A DNA stretch of 64,000 bases from NCBI GenBank assembly GCA_022484565.1, contig JAKVKZ010000003.1, forward strand, positions 1 to 64,000, read 5' to 3'. The translations under genes and the position numbers were made by a program. Source of the stretch: Muribaculaceae bacterium. Its GTDB lineage: Bacteria > Bacteroidota > Bacteroidia > Bacteroidales > Muribaculaceae. The first letter of the stretch is position 1; the number at the start of each line of letters is the position of its first letter. The notes under the pieces are model-generated. The model was not told the origin of the DNA, made no database searches, and was given only the letters and a program-made list of their open reading frames with translations. Positions 34,366-41,715 of the stretch are shown here, one piece after another.

Positions 34366-34539
34366 ATGAATAAAAACGTTTTATCATTGAACTCGGAGGA
34401 AGCGATTGACTTCTTCATGAAATCAGAGCAATACCACTCCATCACATTCCGTGAAACGATGGCATACAATGAGGGTGGCGAAGAAGATGATTTTGAGGAC
34501 GATGAATACGATAATGACTATCATCAAAACCTGTATTAG
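34366..34539 (+). CDS. Small acidic protein (57 aa)
   Basis: An ATG-TAG frame encodes 57 residues starting MNKNVLSLNSEEAIDFFMKS. The C-terminal third is highly acidic (GGEEDDFEDDEYDND), ending YHQNLY. The opening resembles short lead-in segments I associate loosely with Bacteroidales reverse-transcriptase loci, but no RT gene follows, so this link is weak. It may be a truncated remnant. It sits between the lipocalin gene and a tRNA. Confidence 0.5.
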   Translation: MNKNVLSLNSEEAIDFFMKSEQYHSITFRETMAYNEGGEEDDFEDDEYDNDYHQNLY

Positions 34540-34640
34540 TAATCTGAATTCAGCTAGTCAAGCATCAGGCATCACCTCTTTTTGACCACATAATTGATTT
34601 GCTATCACGTCAAAAATGCGTTTATTTTGCGGACACTTTT

Positions 34641-34689
34641 AAATAAGCAAAAATCGCTAACCAGCTATTTATAAGCCAATTAGCGATTT
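34641..34689 (-). terminator. Terminator of the CAT tRNA
   Basis: AAATCGCTAA (34651-34660) and TTAGCGATTT (34680-34689) form a perfect 10-bp stem. On the minus strand it is followed by TTGCTTATTT, a few bases after the tRNA 3' end. Confidence 0.7.
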
Positions 34690-34695
34690 AAAACG

Positions 34696-34769
34696 TGGTC
34701 CCACTTGGGCTTGAACCAAGGACCCCCTGATTATGAGTCAGATGCTCTAACCAACTGAGCTATGGGACC
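34696..34769 (-). tRNA. tRNA with CAT anticodon (probably Ile2, lysidine type; or Met)
   Basis: The minus strand folds as a cloverleaf: GGTCCCA/TGGGACC acceptor stem, discriminator A, anticodon loop CTCATAA (anticodon CAT) and T-loop TTCAAGC. The GACTCATAATC anticodon arm and GGxCCC acceptor resemble E. coli tRNA-Ile2 (ileX) more than elongator Met, so Ile2 with a lysidine-modified C34 is my preferred reading. CCA is not encoded. Confidence 0.85.
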
Positions 34770-34797
34770 TGCCTCGGAAAATTCCGAAAAGCGAATG

Positions 34798-34829
34798 CAA
34801 AGATAATGCAATATTTTCATTCACGCAAT
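34798..34829 (-). promoter_or_regulatory. Promoter of the CAT tRNA
   Basis: On the minus strand ATTG (34826-34829), a 20-base spacer and TATCTTTG (34798-34805). It lies about 28 bases before the tRNA 5' end. Confidence 0.65.
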
Positions 34830-34845
34830 AAGAGCAATGAATTTT

Positions 34846-36261
34846 TTATTTCACTGTGAACACCTTGTATTCCCACGGTGCGAGGCTGGTAGGGAATGTT
34901 GCTGCCTTTCCTGTGAAGTAATCCACTGGTGATTTGGCTTGAGGTGCATTGCCTGTGTATTTTAATTCGGTTCTGGTTTTGCTCAGATTCACGAACACGT
35001 AAACTCCGCCGTTGATGTCGGTGCGTGAGAACACGTAGGCGTCGGGCGATGCTGTGGCATAGCGTACCATCGGAGCGCCTTCTTCGCCTGCATTGATGGC
35101 TGTGCAGTTGTGCTTGAGTGAATTGAGTTTCTTATAGAAATCGAAATAGGAGTTCTCGGCCCATGTAGGCGACACATCTTTCTTGAAGAACTCAAAGGCG
35201 TGTTTGAATCCTATTTCCTGCCCTGTGTAAATCAGCGGCATTCCGGGCAATGTGTATGTCAGCACTGCGAATGTCTTTGCGCCTGTGCCGAGGCGGTCGA
35301 ATTCAGTGCCTTCCCATGAGTTCAAGTCATGATTGGTAATCATGTTCATCATGTAGGCATCTTTTGGAAATTGCTTTGCCTGCACATTCAGCAATGAATC
35401 AATCGACGAAGCCTTCTTTATTGGATTTTTGCCCTTGCCTGCCCACTTGTTTTCGCCCTGTGAGGCTGCTATTTGCCCGAACAAATCTTTCATCGGCCAG
35501 TTGTAGCACATGTCGAAAGCCTTTTCATTGAGGTCGGGTTTGTCGGCTTCAGCCAGCATGAACATTGGCTTCACGGCATCAAGTTGCGGACGTGCCTGAT
35601 TCCAGAAATCGGTTGGCACTTCTTCAGCCACGTCGCAGCGGAAGCCATCTATGTCGGCAGTCTCAATCCAGAATTTCATTGCGTCAATCATTCCGTTGCG
35701 CATTGCCGGATTTGAATAATTGAACTTATACACGTCAGTCCAGTCGAACGGGCCGAACATTTTGCCGTTTTTGTCGTGGGCGTACCAGTCGGGATGTTCC
35801 GTAACCCATGCATTGTCGCAACCGCTATGGTTGGGTACCCAATCGATAATTACCTTGAAGCCCAGTTTGTGGGCATCCTTTACCATCGTCTTGAAGTCAG
35901 CGATAGTGCCGAATTCGGGATTCACGGCTTTGTAGTCCTTCACTGCATAGTAGCTGCCAAGTTCGCCTTTGCGGTTGAGCTGTGATATGGGATGGATTGG
36001 CATGAACCAAAGTATGTCCACTCCAAGTTCTTTCAGGCGTGGCAACTGCTGCTCAAAGTCCTTGATTGTTCCCGATGGAGTGTATTGGCGGAGATTTACT
36101 TCATAAATTATTGCTGAACGCGACCATTCCGGGTGAATCACGTCGGTGAATGTGGAATCGCGGTTGATGACTGGTCTTACTTGTTTCTTGCGAGTGCCGC
36201 ATGATGTGAAACTCATCCAGGCAAATAATAGGCAAATAAATGCGCAAATAATTTTCTTCAT
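34846..36261 (-). CDS. GH13 alpha-amylase family lipoprotein
   Basis: A 471-residue surface or periplasmic lipoprotein (lipobox SFTSC, Cys21) of glycoside hydrolase family 13, acting on alpha-glucans. Conserved regions are IIDWVPNHS (region I), GFRCDVAEE (nucleophile Asp210), FMLAEAD (acid/base Glu238) and ITNHDLNS (transition-state Asp312). The C-terminal 80 residues form the usual beta-sandwich. No SusC/SusD pair is adjacent, so it is not part of a visible PUL. Confidence 0.92.
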   Translation of the reverse strand: MKKIICAFICLLFAWMSFTSCGTRKKQVRPVINRDSTFTDVIHPEWSRSAIIYEVNLRQYTPSGTIKDFEQQLPRLKELGVDILWFMPIHPISQLNRKGELGSYYAVKDYKAVNPEFGTIADFKTMVKDAHKLGFKVIIDWVPNHSGCDNAWVTEHPDWYAHDKNGKMFGPFDWTDVYKFNYSNPAMRNGMIDAMKFWIETADIDGFRCDVAEEVPTDFWNQARPQLDAVKPMFMLAEADKPDLNEKAFDMCYNWPMKDLFGQIAASQGENKWAGKGKNPIKKASSIDSLLNVQAKQFPKDAYMMNMITNHDLNSWEGTEFDRLGTGAKTFAVLTYTLPGMPLIYTGQEIGFKHAFEFFKKDVSPTWAENSYFDFYKKLNSLKHNCTAINAGEEGAPMVRYATASPDAYVFSRTDINGGVYVFVNLSKTRTELKYTGNAPQAKSPVDYFTGKAATFPTSLAPWEYKVFTVK

Positions 36262-36293
36262 GACAAAAGGTGTTATATGGTTGTCGTATGTTG

Positions 36294-36301
36294 CAAATAT
36301 A
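36294..36301 (-). promoter_or_regulatory. -7 box for the GH13 gene
   Basis: TATATTTG on the minus strand matches TAnnTTTG, 32 bases before ATG 36261. Confidence 0.5.
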
Positions 36302-36399
36302 GCGCAAAATCAGTAATCATGGAAATATTGTGATTATTATTAGCGAATTTTTTCATTGTGTTTATCTCTTTTTCTTGATTCACGCACCTCGTTGCCACA

Positions 36400-36407
36400 T
36401 ATCTTTG
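36400..36407 (+). promoter_or_regulatory. -7 box for the 36.4-kb hypothetical gene
   Basis: TATCTTTG matches TAnnTTTG, with TTG 22 bases upstream (36375-36377). It lies 22 bases before ATG 36430. Confidence 0.5.
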
Positions 36408-36429
36408 CCGGAAACAAAATATTATTATC

Positions 36430-37011
36430 ATGCGACGTGAAAAATTGATGATGCGGCTTTCTGCCGCTGAAATGTTGGCGCTGTGGAAGTTGCGCCTGCA
36501 CTTGTTGCCTGCCCGCAGGGATTGCGAAGTGGAGCGTGAGGATGGAATTGATATTGATGCGCTGCTCAAATCGCAGATTTCGCAATGGTATTCCCGCCTG
36601 CTCGCTGAAGCCCCCGCCACTTGGCTGCCAATTGCTGACCTTGCTGCCGAAATTGTTCTGACAACTGCTGCCGATGGCGTGGTCACTACCCGAATTCCGG
36701 CACGATGCGTAAGGCCTGTAGAATTTCAACTGGAGGGTTGGAGCCGTCCGGTTTCGGAGTTCATAGCTCCCGACAGTGCGGAGGCTTTGTTGCAGCAGTC
36801 GGCTTTTGTGCGTGGAGGCAGCTGCACGCCTGTGGCTGTGCTTTATGAGGATGAAATTAGGCTATACTCGGTCAAAGCCGGCACTTCAGCCGTGTTGAGC
36901 AGGGCATTGTGCGTGGTCGCTCCTGATGAAGGCTATTATGAGTTCAGCGAGGAGGCTCTCGGCACTATTGATAAATTCGCCGTTTATGCAGCTGCTTCAT
37001 TTGGCTATTAG
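36430..37011 (+). CDS. Hypothetical protein (193 aa)
   Basis: Not recognised. A soluble protein rich in Ala, Leu and Glu with no signal peptide. The N-terminal 50 residues look helical (LSAAEMLALWKLRLHLL), and the remainder mixes strands and helices, for example AVLYEDEIRLYSVKAG. A clear promoter precedes it. Its last 15 bases overlap the 3' end of the convergent GH2 gene. Confidence 0.6.
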   Translation: MRREKLMMRLSAAEMLALWKLRLHLLPARRDCEVEREDGIDIDALLKSQISQWYSRLLAEAPATWLPIADLAAEIVLTTAADGVVTTRIPARCVRPVEFQLEGWSRPVSEFIAPDSAEALLQQSAFVRGGSCTPVAVLYEDEIRLYSVKAGTSAVLSRALCVVAPDEGYYEFSEEALGTIDKFAVYAAASFGY

Positions 37012-39423
37012 TTTCACATTTGCAGGCTTCAGTGAGTTGCCTGTTATGCTAACGGTTATGTTGCCGCTCTTGCCTTTTATTGAGGTGATAAGTATTTGCG
37101 CTTTGCCGTTGAATGCGGAAAAGTTCATGTATTTATGGTCTGAAGTCGGGCGTTCGTCAGCTTTGAATCCAGGATTTCCATTGCCCCAACCGAGTATCTC
37201 GCCTGTTCCTTCCACTTTGACCTGCATTTCATAATTTGCGTCATGCACTTTGCGGTTATGGCCGTCGAGCAGGGAAATGTCGAGAATAATAATGTCCTGT
37301 CCGTCGGCTTGCATTGCGGATTTGTGCGGAGTTATCTCTATTTTCTGTGCGTCGTCGGTGGTCTCCACTGTTTCATTCAGCACTTTCTTGCCTCCTATAT
37401 AGCCTTTTGCCTCAATTCTACCAGGCTGATAGGTGGTGTTCCATTCAAGATGCCCATATTTCGGCATTTTTTGTCTTCCGAGGTTTTTGCCGTTCACCGT
37501 CAGTTCCACTTCATCGCAGTTGCTGTAAGCCCACACGCTGACTGGTTCGCCTTCATGGCGATAGAGATTCCAATGTGGCAGCAGATGCAATGTCGGTTTA
37601 TCGGTCCACCACGATTGGAGATAGAAAGCCTCGTCCTTCGGAAATCCGCAATAGTCGATCAGTCCGAATTGTGAGCCGGTTGCGGGATAGGCCAGTGGAT
37701 TCGGCTCTCCTCTATAGTCAAAACCAGTCCAGAAGAATAGTCCTCCAAGCCATTTCCGGCTGTTGTAGAATTTCATTCCACGTTCTATTTCATTGATTGT
37801 CCCTTTTTGTGGACTGCGGTTGAGGGCTGCCATGCATCCTTGATTTGTGTCGGTGAAGTAGCAGTCGCGTGTGCCGCATCCTGTGGTCTCTTCTGTGCCT
37901 GTTCCCATCCATCCGTAGCGTTCATGCTGTCCGTCAATATCGTTTTGGATTATATAGTTGTAGCCTTTCACATCCACACCGCGGAGCAGGATGGTCCCGC
38001 CTGCGTTGCCTACTGTTGTGGGGCGGGTTGAATCTATTTGATGCGCGTAGGCCGTCATGCTGGCTGCTGTTTTCTCTCCTTCCGAATTGTTTTCGATTGC
38101 CCATTCTTCGTTTCCGATGCTCCACAGGATTATGCACGGATGATTGCGGTCACGTTCTATCATTTTGCGCATTTGCCCTGTCTGCTCACAGTTGATTCCC
38201 ATTGCGCGGTTTTCGTCTATCATTAGCATTCCTGTTTGGTCGCAGATGTCGAGTAGGGCAGGTGATGCTGGATTATGTGAGCTGCGGATGGCGTTGCAGC
38301 CCAACTTTTTAAGTTGTGCTATTCGATAGCGCCAAAGTTCATCGCGTATTCCTGTGCCCACTCCGGCATGGTCCTGATGCAGGTTCACGCCTTTTATCTG
38401 AAGTCTGTGTCCATTGAGCGAGAAACCGCTGTCAGCACTCCACTCAGCCTTTCTCAGCCCGATTTTAGTTGTGTAGGTGTCAGTCACTTTCCCGTTGCTG
38501 CTTACTTCGGTGAGCAATGTGTAGAGATAAGGATTTTCCGTGTCCCAAAGGTGTGGTGAGTCGATTTTCAGTTGCTGGGAATATTCTTTTTCACCTTTCG
38601 GCTCAAGTGTTCCTGCTATTTCACCTGAATTTGCTGATTCATTGCCTTCATTGTCGATAATTCGTTGCCTGACGGTGAAGTTGCTTGTGGATAATCCGTC
38701 GTTCATTATTTTTGTTTCCACTTTCACTGTTGCTTTGCTAAAATCTTTGTCGAATGTTTCAGTCACATAAGTTCCCATCGGCGACACATGGATTTTGCCG
38801 CTTTCAATCAGCCACACATGGCGGTAAATGCCGGCTCCTTCATAGTACCAACCTTCTTCCATGCTTGCATCGGCACGCACTGTCAGCACATTTTCGCCGT
38901 CGAAGTTGAGGTAATCGGTAATATCGTAGGTTTGCGTGGCATAGCCGCTCGGTTCATGTCCAAGGAAAAATCCGTTGCAGAACACTTGAGCATCGCGGAA
39001 TATGCCGTCGAAGCGTACTTCCACATGGCGTGCGGAATCCGCCTTATCCACTGTGAAATGCTTGCGGTACCAGCCCACACTTGTCTCGGGATATTTCCAG
39101 CCGATTGTCTTGTAACCGTGGCTGTGGCTTGCTTCTGGGGCAAAAGGCAAATCCACTGCCCAATCGTGGGGCACGTTAACTGTTTGCCATGTGCTGTCGT
39201 TGAATTTTGGGTGCATAGGGCTTTTTGTGTCGTTGTTGGCGCGAACCTTTGCAAGGTAAGTGAAATATTCGGTGCCATGGCCGAAGTCCTTTGCGGGGTT
39301 GCCGGCATAGCCGAGCGAGAATTTCCAATTGTCGTCAAGCAGTGTCACTGTCCGTCCATTTTGGCTGACAGCGTTGGCGACTAATGCCAAACAAGCTATT
39401 ATTGCAAACGTTATTGTCCTCAT
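36997..39423 (-). CDS. Secreted beta-galactosidase, glycoside hydrolase family 2
   Basis: An 808-residue exported GH2 enzyme with a signal peptide (residues 1-20). In order it has the N-terminal jelly roll (VNVPHDWAVDLPF, VGWYRKHF, GEGAGIYRHVWL-like GAGIYRHVWLIE), an immunoglobulin-like domain, the TIM barrel (NLHQDHAGVG, NAIRSSHNPASP) and C-terminal sandwich domains. The acid/base Glu439 is in WSIGNEEW, and the nucleophile is probably Glu511 or Glu512 in GTEETTGCGTR. It may target beta-galactosides of dietary or host glycans. It stands alone, without sus genes. Confidence 0.9.
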   Translation of the reverse strand: MRTITFAIIACLALVANAVSQNGRTVTLLDDNWKFSLGYAGNPAKDFGHGTEYFTYLAKVRANNDTKSPMHPKFNDSTWQTVNVPHDWAVDLPFAPEASHSHGYKTIGWKYPETSVGWYRKHFTVDKADSARHVEVRFDGIFRDAQVFCNGFFLGHEPSGYATQTYDITDYLNFDGENVLTVRADASMEEGWYYEGAGIYRHVWLIESGKIHVSPMGTYVTETFDKDFSKATVKVETKIMNDGLSTSNFTVRQRIIDNEGNESANSGEIAGTLEPKGEKEYSQQLKIDSPHLWDTENPYLYTLLTEVSSNGKVTDTYTTKIGLRKAEWSADSGFSLNGHRLQIKGVNLHQDHAGVGTGIRDELWRYRIAQLKKLGCNAIRSSHNPASPALLDICDQTGMLMIDENRAMGINCEQTGQMRKMIERDRNHPCIILWSIGNEEWAIENNSEGEKTAASMTAYAHQIDSTRPTTVGNAGGTILLRGVDVKGYNYIIQNDIDGQHERYGWMGTGTEETTGCGTRDCYFTDTNQGCMAALNRSPQKGTINEIERGMKFYNSRKWLGGLFFWTGFDYRGEPNPLAYPATGSQFGLIDYCGFPKDEAFYLQSWWTDKPTLHLLPHWNLYRHEGEPVSVWAYSNCDEVELTVNGKNLGRQKMPKYGHLEWNTTYQPGRIEAKGYIGGKKVLNETVETTDDAQKIEITPHKSAMQADGQDIIILDISLLDGHNRKVHDANYEMQVKVEGTGEILGWGNGNPGFKADERPTSDHKYMNFSAFNGKAQILITSIKGKSGNITVSITGNSLKPANVKLIAK

Positions 39424-39522
39424 GATATCTTTTTTTCTACAAAAATAGCAATATTAGTCCAATAATCAATAAAATGTCAATTTCCTCTTTGTCCTGTTTA
39501 TGTTCAGTGGGAAAATTATCTG

Positions 39523-39530
39523 TACCTTTG
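39523..39530 (+). promoter_or_regulatory. -7 box for first MATE gene
   Basis: TACCTTTG matches TAnnTTTG, 19 bases before ATG 39550. Confidence 0.5.
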
Positions 39531-39549
39531 CAGCCGAAAATTATGCATT

Positions 39550-40917
39550 ATGCAGCAAGAGAAGAACGAAAGAATGCTTGAACTTGAGCGTGAACCTGTG
39601 GGCCGTCTGTTGTGGCGCTACAGTTTACCTGCCATTGTCGGCATTGTGGTAATATCGCTTTATAATGTCATCGACCGAATTTTCATTGGTCAGTGGGTTG
39701 GTCCTGAGGCTATAGCCGGACTTGCCATCACTTTTCCGGTAATGAATCTTGCTTCGGCCATGGGGGTGCTTATCGGCGTGGGCGCTTCAGCCCGCATTTC
39801 CATCGCGCTTGGTCAGAAGGACATAAACAAGGCTGAACAGATTCTTGGCAATAGCCTTGTGATGACTCTTTTGTTCGGAATTGTTTATATCATTGTCTTC
39901 AGCATATTTCTCGACGACATTCTGATGGCTTTTGGCGCAAGTAAGGCTTCGTTGCCTTATGCCCACGATTTCATGGCGTATATCATGCCGGGTATGCTTA
40001 TTATGAATTTGTGCTACAATTTCAATGGCATTATGCGGGCCTCCGGCTATCCAAAACGTGCCATGATTACCATGTTTATCGGTGCCGGTCTTAACGTGAT
40101 TCTCGCTCCGGTATTCATCTATCTGCTGAAACTCGGCATTAAGGGCGCTGCAATTGCCACTGATATTTCCATGACTGTTTCCACCATTTTTGTAATGGTG
40201 CATTTCTTCTCCCCAAGTAAGACTATCTATTTTCATCGTGGCATATATCGCTTGAAATGGAGTATTCTGATTTCAATCTTTGCCATCGGTGCTGCTCCGT
40301 TCATCGTGAATGTTGCCGGCAGTGCCATAAATGCGATTGTCAATAATTTCCTGTATATTTATGGCAGCGATTCTGCCGTAGGAGCTATGGGAATCGTCAG
40401 TACAATTACCCAGTTGCTGGTGATGGTGGTTATCGGTGTCTGCCAAGGAATGCAGCCTATTATAGGATACAATTTCGGTGCGCGGCGTTACGACCGTTTG
40501 AAGCGTGCCTATTGGCTGTCGGTGTTGGCTTCAACTTTAGTCTGCGCTTTTGGTGAGGCTATTTCCTTGCTTTTCCCTGATTATATTGCGCGTGCTTTCA
40601 CCACCGACGCATCGCTGACTGCGGCCACCACTCATGCTTTCCATATTATTATCCTTATGTTTTGGGTGGTCGGTTTCCAGATTGTTTCCACCAATTTCTT
40701 CCAGTCGCTCGGCAAAGCTTTCAAGTCAATTGTATTAAGTCTTTCGCGTCAAGTGATTTTCATCATTCCGCTTTTGTTCACTTTGCCGAGGATCTTCAAT
40801 CTTGATGGTGTGTGGGCTTCATTCCCGATTTCCGACTTGGGTGCCACTTTAGTGACCGTAATCCTGATTATCGACGAGTTGCGTAAACTCAACAGAATAC
40901 TTGCCTCCAAGCAATAA
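39550..40917 (+). CDS. MATE family multidrug efflux transporter
   Basis: A 455-residue inner-membrane transporter with about 12 transmembrane segments in two bundles, exporting drugs or metabolites in exchange for Na+ or H+. The N-terminal GRLLWRYSLPAIVGIVVISL and YNVIDRIFIGQWVG, and the internal CQGMQPIIGYNFGAR motif, are typical of the NorM/MepA-like branch. It starts 126 bases after the start of the divergent GH2 gene. Confidence 0.92.
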   Translation: MQQEKNERMLELEREPVGRLLWRYSLPAIVGIVVISLYNVIDRIFIGQWVGPEAIAGLAITFPVMNLASAMGVLIGVGASARISIALGQKDINKAEQILGNSLVMTLLFGIVYIIVFSIFLDDILMAFGASKASLPYAHDFMAYIMPGMLIMNLCYNFNGIMRASGYPKRAMITMFIGAGLNVILAPVFIYLLKLGIKGAAIATDISMTVSTIFVMVHFFSPSKTIYFHRGIYRLKWSILISIFAIGAAPFIVNVAGSAINAIVNNFLYIYGSDSAVGAMGIVSTITQLLVMVVIGVCQGMQPIIGYNFGARRYDRLKRAYWLSVLASTLVCAFGEAISLLFPDYIARAFTTDASLTAATTHAFHIIILMFWVVGFQIVSTNFFQSLGKAFKSIVLSLSRQVIFIIPLLFTLPRIFNLDGVWASFPISDLGATLVTVILIIDELRKLNRILASKQ

Positions 40918-41082
40918 TTTCCTTGAGTGTCCTTTCCCGAATTTTTGAGAAATCAAAAAATTCACTTTCTCGATGCAGGATTTTCGTGTAAACAGTATTT
41001 TATTTGAAAGCGTTCCTTTGGCTGTAATTTTCTTGGCAGAGGAATTATTTAGAGAAAATTTCATTCAAAATATCAATCAATT

Positions 41083-41574
41083 ATGCGTAAAGCATTTATC
41101 ATCATTTTGTCAATTTGCTGCGTGGTAGGATGTTTCAACATTGATTCAGCAGCAAGCAGAGTAAAAGCCCCTGCTCACAAAAGCATTGTGACGTCAGCCA
41201 ATAGCAAGGATATTCCATACATAGTGGCCGACCATTATTTCGTCAGTAATGACCTGCACTCTCTTCCGCCCGTCAAGATTACTTCTAAAAAAGTTTTCGA
41301 CCGGTGCTTCGGCATGGCTGCCGTCATGGGTAAAAATGGACAACCAACGGACATAGACTTCGCCCGACAATACGTAATCTCCGTTTCACTGCCTGCCTCT
41401 GCCGTTCTTGTCGAGTTAACTCCAGTTAGCCTTCGCAAGCGTCCCAACGGCTCACTTGTGTTTTCTTATCGCATAAAAAAAGGTGAAGAGCAATCCTATA
41501 TTACTCAGCCCCTTCTTTTGATTGTGGTGGACAAAAAATTCAAAGGCAAGGTTGTCCTGAATCCAATGCAATAG
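41083..41574 (+). CDS. Hypothetical exported protein, possible lipoprotein
   Basis: Not recognised. A 163-residue protein with an N-terminal signal (MRKAFIIILSICCVVGCFN); VVGC is a possible lipobox. The mature part contains VSNDLHSLPPVKITS and ends LLLIVVDKKFKGKVVLNP, suggesting a small beta-rich fold. It lies 165 bases after the MATE gene, with no clear promoter. Confidence 0.6.
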   Translation: MRKAFIIILSICCVVGCFNIDSAASRVKAPAHKSIVTSANSKDIPYIVADHYFVSNDLHSLPPVKITSKKVFDRCFGMAAVMGKNGQPTDIDFARQYVISVSLPASAVLVELTPVSLRKRPNGSLVFSYRIKKGEEQSYITQPLLLIVVDKKFKGKVVLNPMQ

Positions 41575-41651
41575 GTTCAGCTTTTAATCTGAATGAACAA
41601 GCGCATAACATCCGTATTGCTCAATAAGATATAAACATCCAATTAATTAAG

Positions 41652-41700
41652 AAGCCACCGTCACAGCATTGCGCTATTGACGGTGGCTTCGTTGTTATTT
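41652..41700. terminator. Terminator between the 41-kb gene and PBP1A
   Basis: AAGCCACCGTCA (41652-41663) and TGACGGTGGCTT (41678-41689) form a perfect 12-bp stem with a loosely T-rich run on the plus strand. It probably serves both convergent genes. Confidence 0.7.
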
Positions 41701-41715
41701 CTGCTGACTGCTATG

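Noticed and set aside
32159..34650. Integrated mobile element at a tRNA gene
   Set aside because: No integrase, no direct repeat of the tRNA 3' end and no mobility genes are seen; kept only as a possible variable spot.
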